Source: Flavobacterium sp. Root420
Lineage (GTDB): Bacteria; Bacteroidota; Bacteroidia; Flavobacteriales; Flavobacteriaceae
Direction of reading: 5' to 3'
Length of the DNA: 64,000 nt
Assembly: GCF_001427905.1 (NCBI RefSeq)
Contig: NZ_LMEF01000002.1
Span: 56,480-120,479 of the forward strand
How positions within the stretch are numbered: the first letter of the stretch is position 1; each line of letters opens with the position of its first letter. Made by a program: the position numbers and the translations under genes. Positions 1 to 10,843 of this stretch are shown piece after piece. The notes under the pieces were generated by a model that worked only from the letters and a program-made list of their open reading frames with translations, was not told where the DNA came from and searched no databases.

Positions 1-3000
1 ATGTATAGTTCATCGAATTCCCATCACCTCCTCTAATCTCATCATCTTTCTCCTGTCCCTGGAACCCATAGCGATACTCTTTCGCATCTTCATGACGGTT
101 TGGCACCAGCATTCCAAAAGGATAGTAATCTGAGAACGTAAGAACGTCTGGACTGAAGCTATAAGTTTGACCACTGTAAGTGAATAAAGGACGATCTGTA
201 ATTACAGAAAGTACGTTTCCTAAATGGTTCGATAACTCATAGTTTTTATCTCCAACAAAACGATATGAAGTTAATGGGCTTGATGCCACTTCTTCGTTTC
301 CTTCACCTTGGTCTTCTCCTTCACAGATATCTCCAATTCCGTTTGCATTTGTATCTTTTTGATCTGCATTGGCTTTTCCTCTACAATTATCACAAACATC
401 ACCAACAAGATCTCTATCAGAATCAATTTGATCAAAGTTAGGTGTTTTTATGCAATTATCACATGCATCTCCACGACCATCTCCGTCTGTGTCTAATTGA
501 TTGCCCACACCGGCAACGTCTTTTTGATCTTTTCCATTTGCTATAGCAATACAATTATCACAAACATCACCAACACCATCTTTATCTCCGTCTTCCTGTA
601 AAGGATTAAATATAAACGGACAGTTATCTTGGGTATTTATAATACCGTCACCATCGGTGTCTTCATCAGGATTGCTGCAATAGGTGTTAGCAAAAGCAAC
701 ACCGGATAAAGTCATTTTAATATTGGTGTCAGATGTTGAAGTAGTGTTTATTCCTCCTTCATCAAGTGCAAATTTATTAACTTTAATATCTTCCGGTTCT
801 TCTCCGTTATTTATACTATAAGTAAAATCACAAACTTCTGATCTAAGAGCATTACGTATTTCTTTACCTTCTCCTGCCGGACGATATTCGATAACTGTAC
901 CACCCAATGTATTTTGTGGTACTACGATTTTAAGTTTTGAGTCGTTGTTTTCAAAACCTTTGTTTTCTTCTCCCGTTAAAATGTTACGAGACTGAGAAGC
1001 AACTGCGGTATATATATTACCATTAAGATTAATTGTAATATCATAATTTGATGTTGCCTGATTTAATTTAATATCAGCTTTTAAATCCCATTCTTTTTCT
1101 GGTATAGATAGAATAGGCATATCTGGTCTGTCTGCTGGTCTTACTTCATAATCTACAACGCTTGCATAACTTCTAAAAGAGTAACGGGTACGTTTTTTTA
1201 ATTTTATAACTTTTTTGTACTTATTATGGTTACGATGGTATTTTATTAACGAAACAGTTGGCGTATACCCTGTGCCTGTTTTTTTAACTCCAACTACAAT
1301 CGAACTTCTGTACGATATTGAGCCGTCACCAGGGAAATTTCCTTCAGTAGAAGATCCGTGTAATGCAGCCAAAGTATTTACATCTGGTGTATTTGCATCA
1401 ATTTTTAAATGCGTACTTATAGATACCGCCTCTGTTTTTGGTGATTTGTTATCAAATAAGTTAATTGCATTTTTCGTATTTACCGGCCATAAAGCAGAAG
1501 CTCCATCAGCAGTAAATCCTAATCCCCAGGTTCCTGTTGTTTCGGCAGCTTTTGCAGCAATTGCATTTTTATCGTTTGTTAAAATTACTTTTGAATTTTT
1601 AAGTGCTGATGCAACATCACCTGTAATTTCTTTTTCGCCTCTTTCAACTCCTAAGCGACTGCTTCCATAAATATCCTGTTCAATAAGATAGTATTTGGTA
1701 GTTGAACCATTGTTAACCATTTTATAAGTACTTAGTACATTTCCTTGAGCATCACGTTGGTAATAAGTAGTATTAGTTGCTGAAGCAGTAGTTACTTTTT
1801 TTGCAGTTCTGTTTCCCAAACCATCATATTCAAAACTAATAACAACCTGATTCGTTTTTCCTTTACTTTTTGTAACCGATTCTACTTTACCATCGACGCG
1901 CCATTTGATTTCATCTAAATTTTCTTTGGCATCTTTGACTAGTTGACCAATTTCGTCATATTCATAGTTATTGGCATTTTGGTTGTCAATATCCAATGAT
2001 GTATCGTCAGGATTATTAGGATCATTAGTAAAATCTTTGTTAGGAACAGCATCATTAACATGCGTTAGTTTATTGGTACCAGCTAAATAATTATAAGTAA
2101 GCTGATCCATTTTGGTTGTGTTTAATGCACCATTAGCCAAAGGCGCCCAACTGTTTAGAGATGTAATGTTACCATTTCTATCATAGCTGTAATCGCTTTT
2201 AAATCCTTCTACAGCTGTATTAGCCACGCCTCCTGCAGCATACGAAATCGCTTTAGAGTTCATGCTCTTAATACGATTAAGCTGATCGTATTTATAATAA
2301 TTAAACTGGGTAGGAATTGGCTGCTGATCTGTACCTAATAATGATGTTACCATCTCTTTGATGTTACCATTGTATAAGTTAAAATCTCCCTGAAGATTGT
2401 TAGTTCCTTTACTGAAATTAAATACATTATTATCTATAGTACTATCATCGGCAACATTAAATCTTGATTTATAATCTCCGGTGTAATAGTTTAACGCAAA
2501 ACCAAAAGCATCTTTGGCAACAACTAATCCGTCTTTACCTGCGTCGTATTGAGAACCAAGTCTTTCTGAGTTAACTCCTTTTAACCAGCCTTGTAAAGTA
2601 TAGATATAGTCTAATCCCTGAACATTTTTATCTCCAATTTCTACACGTGCCAATGGACCATGTTCGTAGTAAAGATAATTTGCTTCTTTTTCCCAGATTA
2701 CATTGTCTTTACTTGTGTAAACTTGTTTGATTCTATTATCAGCATCATACTCATAACGGTGTATAAATTTGTCCTGAGTACTGTTTGGCTGATATGTTAC
2801 CTGATTTACGTTTCCACTAATTAAATCATAATCATAAACCACTTTTTTGCGGTCCTGCTTTAAGCTTGTTAGTGTAGGATTATTGTTAGTGTGATGAATT
2901 AATTCTTTTACGTTCCCGTGTACATCATAATCATATAATATGGCATTGTCATATTTATCATATGCTTTAATTTCTGTTACTTCTGCCAATAATTTATTGT

Positions 3001-6000
3001 AATACATTACAGCAGTAACTCTTTTGTGATTGTTATCAGCCGCATAAGAAGTAAACCAATCTGTTGTATTTTCAACCGGAATATCGTATAAAGTTTTAGT
3101 AACCTGATCAAAACGTGATCCCTGACTGTAAGGGAATTTATCTTCTACAGCATCAACAGGAACTAAATCATTTGAAGCAGAAGTTCCAAAAACTAATCTT
3201 CCGTTTTCATTGATGTTTATTGTAACACCAGATTTTACTTCAAATTGTCCTGCTTCTATAATTCGGCCAAGACCATCATATCTTGTATAACTAAATAAAG
3301 GTGTAGTTTTTGACTGATTTGCATTTTGCGAAGCCACAATTCTTCCTAAGGCATCGTATGCAAATTTAGTTTCACCACCATCCGGTGTTTTTTGCCACAC
3401 CAATTGGTTTAATGAATTGTAACGGTATTGTGTCTGCATTTTATGATCCGGAGCAACAGGTACGCCATTTATTGCAGTAATGTCTACTTTTTCCGGATTA
3501 TTTTCTCTGACATCTTTTATTGTAGCGTCTGAATTTGGTGCTAATCTATGTACTCCTTGTGGCGGAACTGTCTGAATTAAGTTTCCTGCCTGGTCATAGT
3601 AGTATAATGTATATTGATACTCTTTGTCAAGCGAAGTCTGAGTTAAGGTTTCTGTTAATCCCTCAAAAGCTGCTTTTAGATAGTTTTGTCTAAACTCTTC
3701 TTTTTTAGTTGCATAAAAAGTATTTTCAATTTCTTGTTTGTTTGCCGCTTTCACTGTATTGGCATAGATTTCACAAGGTGTTTTAGTTCCCGGTTCAACA
3801 GGTATCTCTAAACTAAATGTAGGTACCATTATGGCCGGCGGACAAATTTTATTATCAATAACATATTTATCAGCAAATTGATTCCAAAGTAATAATTCTT
3901 CAGTAGGGATTGCTTTTTGTGCCTGGACATAGTTATAGTATTCATTTACAACAGAACTTGCTACGGTATTTCCGTATCTTAATTTAGTTGAACCAAACTC
4001 ACTGATTGTTAAAAACAATGGATTCTGAATACTTGTTATTTCAAGTTTTGTTAAATACTGTAAATAATCGGTACTGATGTAACCAAAATTAGCTTCGCAG
4101 AAATACGTAGCATTAGCATCCATGTTCTCAGGTATTTTGTAATCCGGAACAAGACTGTTTATCATCTGTCTGAAAGTTAACCATTTTGTGCCACAAACAA
4201 CCGGAGCAACAGCACTCGGAATACATAAATCAGAACAGCTAAAAGTTGGTGTTTCTGCCTCTATTGATTTTACAACACTAGTTTTTGCTGATTTAGCTGA
4301 CAATGCCATTTTATTTTCAGCTATGATTTGTCCATCCTGAGAAACAGAAACATATAAATCGTCTGCACTGTTCATTGATTTTTTGCTTGCTGTTTTTGGC
4401 GGATATGTTTCTGACATAAACGGACAGAAAGATACCGCAGGAGCTTTAGCTTCTGAGCTTGTAATTTTTGTAAACGTATAATGTGAAATTTTACCACCGT
4501 TTTGTGTTACCGTGCGGCCCTGACTATCAACAAAATTAATTACGAATGTTAAGTCGCTTTTAACATCTATATAATTTATACGTCTTGCATTTTTTATATT
4601 AATGTCGTAGAAATTAATGAAGTTTCTGTTGTAAACAGAACCTGAATTTTCGTCAAAGTTGATGCTTACTAAAGTATTTTCAGCAACAATAGAATATTTG
4701 TCAATTACAACAGGTTTAAAGTTATTCTCTGTATATCTTGTTCTTTCTTTTTGGAAATGAGACACTAATTTAGAATCTCTTACAAAAGTACTTATAGGAC
4801 TATAACCAGATACACTTCCTGATCTGTAGAAATCTCCATCAGCATTAACTTCATGGTTTCTTGTAATTAAGAAATCGTTCAATATATTTTTTACGTTGTT
4901 CTCGTAAGTAAGCTCATCATTCGCTACTACAGAACAAGATGTAATAGGAGTGTAGTTGTTACAAGGCTCCTGATTTGGGTTTGGGGTATTAGGACAGTTG
5001 TCGCAATTGTCAAAAATTCCGTCACCGTCTGTATCAATTGTACCACAGTTTCCACCGCCACCGCATGCATCTCCTAAACCATCACCATTTAAATCCCATT
5101 CGCCGCAAGGAGAACAACATGTTAAATAAAGTGGTCTGCTGGTATTTCCTGATGTAATTTTTGCGGATATCTGTCTGGTAGAAAATAGTAGTCTTCTGGT
5201 TGTTACTCTTACAAGGTTATAACCTCCCTGAAGATTTCCTATCACAATATTAGAAATACGCTCAGATCCTAAAGTATAACTTCCAAGATTTAAGTTAACA
5301 CGTTTTTCATCGTTTACAGAAATCGAAACTCCTTCAGGAGTATTTTTCCATTTTACAACATCATTTTGTTTAATACCTAAATAAGTATATAGATACCCAT
5401 CTGTAAAAACAGGATTTGCAGTAATGTCTAAATCAGCATTTCTAAGCGTTCCCGCAGATTGCAGGTTAAGTACTAATTTTCTAAACGATTCGTCAAACCT
5501 TTCTTTTTTATCACAAGGAGCTTCTGTTAAATAACCACATTCGCCTATTCTCGCTTTTGTTGTTCCTTCGATAATTACTTCTTCAGGAGCATCACAAGCA
5601 GATATTGTTCCTTTTCTTTTTACAATTCCAATAATCTGGAATTTGTATGTTTGGTTTTCTCTGTCGTAAGATTCAGGAATGTAGTAAAAGCTTTTAAAGC
5701 CAACGATATCTTCCCATTTTGGTGCAGCCGGAATGTTACCGCAAGCATCCTGATAGTATGAATTATTATTCACAAATCTTAATTCGATTGGTGTTGCAAT
5801 ATCATTACCCAAGTAAGTAAAACCAATATTCAAGACTCCTGCATTTTCAAAAGTTTTGATTTTTGGAGTTTGTGAAGCTGTTGCTAAATTAAAGGTTGGA
5901 TTAACCTGTGCATTAAATAAATTTTTAGTCAAATATGGCATACTTGTGGTTTTGAAACCACTAATTAATAGTCCATCAGGCTGTATTGTTGTATCTACCA

Positions 6001-9000
6001 ATCCTTTTAAGAAAAATTCCATTTCAGAAGCCATCGGGCATTTTCCTGTCTCCATATACATGGCAGATTCTGTGCTGTTTTTTATGTCAGCAATAACCTG
6101 AGCATCTTCAAGAGAAGAATCAAATCCGAAATCAGCCGGGATAAAACGTTTTTCTTTTTTTAAATATAATGCTGAAGTTTCTTCAGAGCAAGCCCATTCA
6201 ATTCCTTCACTTCCGGCTGGTATCGCAGGATTATCAGGAATACTGTCTATTAACTCTGTAATCCATTGATAATTAGTTTTATTATTAACATATTTAACCG
6301 CATCATATTTTTTGAACAAAGTGACAAAAGTGTCAGTACTTTCAACGTTACCAATACAATCATTGTAGTTGTTTTTTGTAGCAGCATAAACATGAGAGAA
6401 AACAGTTCTCGTTTTTTGTTTAAACGAAATATAATTTGTTTTGAAATTAGTCCAAATTCTTTGTTTTAAGATTGGATCCTGAATAGTACTGATTTTTGTC
6501 AATAAATCTGCTGTAGATAAATTTACGAAATCTTCATATTCTGATTCAGGTGCAATTCCATTCGTATAAATAGCAAAATAATAAGAAGTTTGCAGCATAT
6601 TCAATCTTTTGCCATTTGCCATCTTAATACCCTCAAAATTGATAGTTGTTGCTTCTCTCATTAAATCTTTTCGAAGTCTGAAATCGTTTTCAGATTCTAA
6701 ATTATTTTTAGAAGTATAATAAGGATCACTGTCTGCATTTTGAGCATCAATGTTTAATAATTTTAAAATTATTCCGTCTGTTGTCGTTGCAAATATTTTA
6801 TTGTTTACATCTTCAATCACTCCGGTTTCACCATCAACATAATCAAGTTCTCTTAGTTTTTCATCAAAGCCATCAGAGTTATCGCCATTTGTGTTTAGTT
6901 TTTCGCAAATTGCCGAATTGTACACATAATATTGATATTCAGGGTGATAGGGCAATAAGGCATTTGCCCAATTTGGTTTCCATAACGGAACAAAATCAGC
7001 TACATATTCTAAATATTTAGGTTCTACCAAATATACATTTGGATCATCACTATCCGGATCACGATCGTTATCTGTTAAAGTTACATTGTCAACCAGACTT
7101 GGTTTGTAAATTCCATCCCCAATTAATTCCACTCTAATTTTAAATATTGATCCGTCTTCTTTTTTATAAGATTCAAACGGGTTTCTCCAATTGTAGTTTG
7201 AAACCTTTATTTGTTCTGTTTCATTAGTAACCGGATCGGTATCTGTAACCGTTTTATAGCCACCGTGTAAAAGTTGATTTTGGTCGTTAAAAACACTTAA
7301 CGGATCTGTGATTTTGCTTGATGCAGGGTCATTGATCTCATCATCTTCAGATTCTAAACCATCTACAGAACCATATTGTCCGTGCGGACTAACATCGCCC
7401 AATAATATCTCTAAATTAAGATTACAAACATTAATAGGTTGCTTACAAAGTTCGCGACATCCGGATAAGAGACCTCTAAATTCAAGTTTATACGAAGTTA
7501 CTTTTGGAAGAATATCTTTTTGAGCAATAACTTTTTGATCAGTGTCTGTTCCTGTAAATTGTGAGCCGTTGTAAGCGAATGTATTTGTTGTGAAAAATGC
7601 ATTTAGATTTTTGATCACATATTGCTTTTCTGCATCTAAAACCTGAGATTCTCTATCGGCAACCTTACCAAGATCGGCAGGATCAGCAGCAAGTTTTAGT
7701 TTAAAAGCAGCACATTCTTCCGGACTAAGATTATCGCACACTAATGATTCTTCACAGCTTTTACAAGTTACATTACAATCTTCTTCTGTAATGTCATCTT
7801 CTAAGCCGGTATAATCAGGCAAACATTTTTTATCTAACTTTAATTGGGCAGTATAATCATCAGCATATTTGTTTAATGCATCATAATCTATGCGAAGATC
7901 TTTGCTTAAAGGATAAGTCCCTACTTTTAGAAAATTACCACCGTCTAATGCTGTATATACTCTTTCGAAATTCAAAGCAACAGGAGCAGGAGAGTTTAAA
8001 CTATAATCACCAACTTTTGAAGTTAACTTATCCGAAGGATTAAGCAATTCATTTGCACAATCATTTTTTAAACCCATTGACCAGTCATAAACAAACGGAT
8101 ATTGTTTTGCAGTAAGACAAATGTCTGCAAATGAACCAGCTGTTTTTGTTAAGGTATAAGCAAATTTAATTTCTCCTTCTTTAACCACAGCAACAGGAGT
8201 ATTCAATCGAATACCATCTTCTTGAATACCATTATTACCAGACGCATATTTATCATTGTTTGATAATAAATTGGTTGTTGTTTTAAGATGAAGGGTCTCA
8301 TCAGTTTCATCATACAAAGAAACAAGAGTTTGAGTACCGTCTGCATTTTTAGGATTATCCCCTACAAGTGCGGTTGCAACTGTTCTTCCCTGAGGATCAA
8401 GGTAGCTTACGCTGACTTGTTTATTTGGGTCGATAACAATATTCTTTTTATAACGTGAAAAATCTCCCACTTTATAACCAAAAAGACGGTTTAGTTCTTC
8501 TTGTTTTGGCTGCCCGTAAAAATATTGCATTTCATGACCGGTACCAATTTGGTGGTCTTTTCCAACACCACCTTTTCTTTTAATTCTTCCGGTATTATCA
8601 GGTGTATATTCTACCTGAGAAAAAGGATATCCTCCTGCATTAGGAACTAAATCTTTATAGTTTTCGTAAGTAGCATTGTTTTCTGAATAATATTTACCGG
8701 CACCATTATCATTAGACATAATCGAAACAGGAATTGGAGTACAGTCTGTAACTGACGGATTATCCCAATCAAAATCATTATGAGAATAGATTGAATTGCT
8801 GGCATTTTTATTTAAACCATCGTAAAAATGAATTCCTGACGAATTTACAGGAGCTGGTAAAATTTCAATAGCAGGTCTTCCCTGAGTATCATAAATAACC
8901 TCGCCAACAATGGCTTTTCCTTGTGTATTTATGGTTTGTGATCCCGAGATTTCCTGTCCCGGAGTATTTGTTTTTGTTACGGTTTGACGATTACGCAAAC

Positions 9001-10111
9001 TACCATCAAAATAACTTACAACTTCCTTCTTTTTTCCGTCTTCGGCAAAAGAAGCCTGGTATTGCCAGTTTTTTTTACCCAATTCGTGAGCCTGGTCAAT
9101 TTCGACCATTTGAGGCCAGTCGCTCACTTTGGCAAATGTATCTGTTAAGCCACTTGACCAAAGACCATAAAAGTTTTTAGAGGTATTGTCAAGAAAACGC
9201 CCAATAGGTCTTACACGATACACTAAATAACCTTTAGAATATATAAGAGGAATTCTATAACTCACCTCTTTTGTTTGAATTCTTGTACTGTTGCGTTTAA
9301 AATCCTGTTCTGTTAAGGCAATTTCTTGCGGAGTTAATTTATCGCCTTCTTTACCATAGTTATCAATCCATGTCCATTCAAGTTCATATTCAACAGCCGG
9401 AGCAACAGCATCTTTTGTCCAGTTGATGATTAATTCTTCGGCACCATTACTAGCTTGAGAAACAGTTGTTTCTGTTAGTCCATTATATTTTATAAGATTA
9501 TGTGATATAGGAAATACCGTTGTATATTGATTGGCAGTCAACTGTAAATTATAGTATCGCTCTGTATTAAACTTTAAAGCAAGATATGCAGGAGAATTTG
9601 ATATACTTAAAACAGCGTTATTAGCATCTGTATATTTGATAGATTGAACTGTTACTTCAGCTTTGTGAACCCCAGGTAATTGATATACAGCGTAATCATT
9701 AAACGATTTTCCTTTCGTTACATTATCATGTTTGATTTTTAATGTAATCTTAAAAGGATTTGGATATGTTACTACTTTATTAGTATTGTCTACATAAGTC
9801 GTAATTTGATTACCAGACTTATCAATAGGCTTAATTAATAATTCAATTTCACTATAATATACAGCGGCATAAGCTGCCAAATCTGCCAGATTATCGTTAA
9901 AACCAAAGTGAATAGATACCACAGGTTTAACTGAAGTAAAAACATTTTTCTGGCCCAAACTTGCAAATTTAGAGTCTGCAACCGTTAATGTTGGTTGTCC
10001 GTTTAGGTCATTTCCTTGTTTTCTGCCGCCCAAAGTCTCCTCTTGCTGACTAAATGCAAACAATGAAAACAGTGTAAATATAAATGCTATTAGATGCTTG
10101 TTGATATACAT
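1..10111 (-). CDS. Giant RHS-repeat protein, 3' end outside window
   Basis: The frame opens at ATG 10111 and is still open at base 1, giving at least 3370 residues. A signal peptide covers about residues 1-22 and ends FAFSQ. A conserved motif, YFYGQPKQEELNRLFG, lies near residue 530, followed by YLDPQGRTVATALVGD. A first thrombospondin-type-3-like stretch (DTDGDGIFDNCDNCP) lies near 1690. YD repeats run from about 2165 to 2830 (YYYDQAGNLIQTVPPQG, FAYDALGRIVAS, FEYDGLGNRTAKK). An inserted segment with four more Asp-rich Ca-type repeats follows. The RHS core then starts (YELSNHLGNVLSVITDR, YYPFGM, YGFQGQEKDDEIRG) and is cut off by the window edge. Known family: RHS/YD proteins form a closed shell, often around a C-terminal toxin. 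Whether this one carries a toxin cannot be seen. It is the last gene of the operon visible here, 11 bp after the preceding gene. Confidence 0.9.
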   Translation of the reverse strand, partial: MYINKHLIAFIFTLFSLFAFSQQEETLGGRKQGNDLNGQPTLTVADSKFASLGQKNVFTSVKPVVSIHFGFNDNLADLAAYAAVYYSEIELLIKPIDKSGNQITTYVDNTNKVVTYPNPFKITLKIKHDNVTKGKSFNDYAVYQLPGVHKAEVTVQSIKYTDANNAVLSISNSPAYLALKFNTERYYNLQLTANQYTTVFPISHNLIKYNGLTETTVSQASNGAEELIINWTKDAVAPAVEYELEWTWIDNYGKEGDKLTPQEIALTEQDFKRNSTRIQTKEVSYRIPLIYSKGYLVYRVRPIGRFLDNTSKNFYGLWSSGLTDTFAKVSDWPQMVEIDQAHELGKKNWQYQASFAEDGKKKEVVSYFDGSLRNRQTVTKTNTPGQEISGSQTINTQGKAIVGEVIYDTQGRPAIEILPAPVNSSGIHFYDGLNKNASNSIYSHNDFDWDNPSVTDCTPIPVSIMSNDNGAGKYYSENNATYENYKDLVPNAGGYPFSQVEYTPDNTGRIKRKGGVGKDHQIGTGHEMQYFYGQPKQEELNRLFGYKVGDFSRYKKNIVIDPNKQVSVSYLDPQGRTVATALVGDNPKNADGTQTLVSLYDETDETLHLKTTTNLLSNNDKYASGNNGIQEDGIRLNTPVAVVKEGEIKFAYTLTKTAGSFADICLTAKQYPFVYDWSMGLKNDCANELLNPSDKLTSKVGDYSLNSPAPVALNFERVYTALDGGNFLKVGTYPLSKDLRIDYDALNKYADDYTAQLKLDKKCLPDYTGLEDDITEEDCNVTCKSCEESLVCDNLSPEECAAFKLKLAADPADLGKVADRESQVLDAEKQYVIKNLNAFFTTNTFAYNGSQFTGTDTDQKVIAQKDILPKVTSYKLEFRGLLSGCRELCKQPINVCNLNLEILLGDVSPHGQYGSVDGLESEDDEINDPASSKITDPLSVFNDQNQLLHGGYKTVTDTDPVTNETEQIKVSNYNWRNPFESYKKEDGSIFKIRVELIGDGIYKPSLVDNVTLTDNDRDPDSDDPNVYLVEPKYLEYVADFVPLWKPNWANALLPYHPEYQYYVYNSAICEKLNTNGDNSDGFDEKLRELDYVDGETGVIEDVNNKIFATTTDGIILKLLNIDAQNADSDPYYTSKNNLESENDFRLRKDLMREATTINFEGIKMANGKRLNMLQTSYYFAIYTNGIAPESEYEDFVNLSTADLLTKISTIQDPILKQRIWTNFKTNYISFKQKTRTVFSHVYAATKNNYNDCIGNVESTDTFVTLFKKYDAVKYVNNKTNYQWITELIDSIPDNPAIPAGSEGIEWACSEETSALYLKKEKRFIPADFGFDSSLEDAQVIADIKNSTESAMYMETGKCPMASEMEFFLKGLVDTTIQPDGLLISGFKTTSMPYLTKNLFNAQVNPTFNLATASQTPKIKTFENAGVLNIGFTYLGNDIATPIELRFVNNNSYYQDACGNIPAAPKWEDIVGFKSFYYIPESYDRENQTYKFQIIGIVKRKGTISACDAPEEVIIEGTTKARIGECGYLTEAPCDKKERFDESFRKLVLNLQSAGTLRNADLDITANPVFTDGYLYTYLGIKQNDVVKWKNTPEGVSISVNDEKRVNLNLGSYTLGSERISNIVIGNLQGGYNLVRVTTRRLLFSTRQISAKITSGNTSRPLYLTCCSPCGEWDLNGDGLGDACGGGGNCGTIDTDGDGIFDNCDNCPNTPNPNQEPCNNYTPITSCSVVANDELTYENNVKNILNDFLITRNHEVNADGDFYRSGSVSGYSPISTFVRDSKLVSHFQKERTRYTENNFKPVVIDKYSIVAENTLVSINFDENSGSVYNRNFINFYDINIKNARRINYIDVKSDLTFVINFVDSQGRTVTQNGGKISHYTFTKITSSEAKAPAVSFCPFMSETYPPKTASKKSMNSADDLYVSVSQDGQIIAENKMALSAKSAKTSVVKSIEAETPTFSCSDLCIPSAVAPVVCGTKWLTFRQMINSLVPDYKIPENMDANATYFCEANFGYISTDYLQYLTKLEITSIQNPLFLTISEFGSTKLRYGNTVASSVVNEYYNYVQAQKAIPTEELLLWNQFADKYVIDNKICPPAIMVPTFSLEIPVEPGTKTPCEIYANTVKAANKQEIENTFYATKKEEFRQNYLKAAFEGLTETLTQTSLDKEYQYTLYYYDQAGNLIQTVPPQGVHRLAPNSDATIKDVRENNPEKVDITAINGVPVAPDHKMQTQYRYNSLNQLVWQKTPDGGETKFAYDALGRIVASQNANQSKTTPLFSYTRYDGLGRIIEAGQFEVKSGVTININENGRLVFGTSASNDLVPVDAVEDKFPYSQGSRFDQVTKTLYDIPVENTTDWFTSYAADNNHKRVTAVMYYNKLLAEVTEIKAYDKYDNAILYDYDVHGNVKELIHHTNNNPTLTSLKQDRKKVVYDYDLISGNVNQVTYQPNSTQDKFIHRYEYDADNRIKQVYTSKDNVIWEKEANYLYYEHGPLARVEIGDKNVQGLDYIYTLQGWLKGVNSERLGSQYDAGKDGLVVAKDAFGFALNYYTGDYKSRFNVADDSTIDNNVFNFSKGTNNLQGDFNLYNGNIKEMVTSLLGTDQQPIPTQFNYYKYDQLNRIKSMNSKAISYAAGGVANTAVEGFKSDYSYDRNGNITSLNSWAPLANGALNTTKMDQLTYNYLAGTNKLTHVNDAVPNKDFTNDPNNPDDTSLDIDNQNANNYEYDEIGQLVKDAKENLDEIKWRVDGKVESVTKSKGKTNQVVISFEYDGLGNRTAKKVTTASATNTTYYQRDAQGNVLSTYKMVNNGSTTKYYLIEQDIYGSSRLGVERGEKEITGDVASALKNSKVILTNDKNAIAAKAAETTGTWGLGFTADGASALWPVNTKNAINLFDNKSPKTEAVSISTHLKIDANTPDVNTLAALHGSSTEGNFPGDGSISYRSSIVVGVKKTGTGYTPTVSLIKYHRNHNKYKKVIKLKKRTRYSFRSYASVVDYEVRPADRPDMPILSIPEKEWDLKADIKLNQATSNYDITINLNGNIYTAVASQSRNILTGEENKGFENNDSKLKIVVPQNTLGGTVIEYRPAGEGKEIRNALRSEVCDFTYSINNGEEPEDIKVNKFALDEGGINTTSTSDTNIKMTLSGVAFANTYCSNPDEDTDGDGIINTQDNCPFIFNPLQEDGDKDGVGDVCDNCIAIANGKDQKDVAGVGNQLDTDGDGRGDACDNCIKTPNFDQIDSDRDLVGDVCDNCRGKANADQKDTNANGIGDICEGEDQGEGNEEVASSPLTSYRFVGDKNYELSNHLGNVLSVITDRPLFTYSGQTYSFSPDVLTFSDYYPFGMLVPNRHEDAKEYRYGFQGQEKDDEIRGGDGNSMNYT
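310..670 (-). other. Ca-binding-type Asp-rich repeats inside the RHS protein
   Basis: At about residues 3149-3267 of the RHS protein there are four consecutive repeats of the form DxDxDGxGDxCDNC. They include DTDGDGIINTQDNCP, DKDGVGDVCDNC, DTDGDGRGDACDNC and DSDRDLVGDVCDNC. This is the thrombospondin type 3 pattern, known to bind calcium and usually found in exported proteins. A shorter relative lies at about 4960-5100. Both stretches are in frame with the rest of the gene. Confidence 0.8.
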
Positions 10112-10122
10112 ATATCTATTTT

Positions 10123-10839
10123 TTATTTTTTATTGGAAATAACTCTTTGATCGTTAACCTCGTATTTTTTTAATCTCTCTACTAAAACAATTTGCTTATT
10201 AGCCGATGTTGTAAAGTAGGTTTTGGTATTAAAAACCGACGCGTTAACCGGATTTCTGTTAAAATTCGTATTGATTATTTCTAACCTCGGATAATGCGGA
10301 TCAGGACTTCGATAATCTTTAGAAAAATTGATTGCCGTGTTGTAATAAAAAGTTTGTTTTTGCAAGAAATAACTTTTTGTAACCTGAACCACAATTTTTG
10401 AATAGGGAAGGCTAGAGAAGGATTTCGCTACCATCGTTATTTCCCAATACGACTTATAATCAACAAATTTTTCAATTTTACAGACATCAAGTAACGGTTT
10501 CATATCAAAATCTCCTGCATAATTCGGAACCGGATTTGAAATTTCAATTGCTTTTTCGGCGTTACTTATTTTAAGAAACACTGCTTTTGAATTCAGCATT
10601 TCAGTATCTCCAATTTTGGTGTAAATCTCATTACTTGCATTTTTATAATACGTTCCTTTATATGTTTCTTCGACTTTTTTGGATTCAAAATCTTTATATA
10701 AAGAATAACTTGATTTGTATTGCAAAGGTTTAGCTTCACTATATTGTTTGGCTAATTTTTGAAAAACCTGATTTACCGTCTGTGTATGTGCTAAACAACT
10801 AGTGAATAAAACCCATACATATAGTAATTTTTTGAGCAT
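10123..10839 (-). CDS. Secreted hypothetical protein of the RHS operon
   Basis: This gene encodes 238 residues with a signal peptide ending near LAHTQT (about residue 20). No family is recognised with certainty. The mature part is a mix of short beta strands and aromatic residues with a repeated pattern of basic and acidic residues. The opening (QVFQKLAKQYSEAKPL) and the general layout resemble LolA-like periplasmic beta-barrel proteins, but this is only an impression. It sits 4 bp downstream of the LRR/vWA gene and 11 bp upstream of the giant RHS gene, so it is almost certainly cotranscribed and may help export or hold one of the partners. No lipobox Cys is present. Confidence 0.75.
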   Translation of the reverse strand: MLKKLLYVWVLFTSCLAHTQTVNQVFQKLAKQYSEAKPLQYKSSYSLYKDFESKKVEETYKGTYYKNASNEIYTKIGDTEMLNSKAVFLKISNAEKAIEISNPVPNYAGDFDMKPLLDVCKIEKFVDYKSYWEITMVAKSFSSLPYSKIVVQVTKSYFLQKQTFYYNTAINFSKDYRSPDPHYPRLEIINTNFNRNPVNASVFNTKTYFTTSANKQIVLVERLKKYEVNDQRVISNKK

Positions 10840-10843
10840 ACTT

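Noticed and set aside
380..580. Repeated words such as ACAATTATCACAAACATCAC that look like a CRISPR-type direct repeat
   Set aside because: They are in frame and encode the CDNC-type ends of Asp-rich repeats of the RHS protein; spacing and flanks follow the protein repeat.
1215..1670. Plus-strand frame of 151 codons
   Set aside because: It lies fully inside the minus-strand RHS gene, has no start context, and its sequence is the shadow of YD and insert coding.
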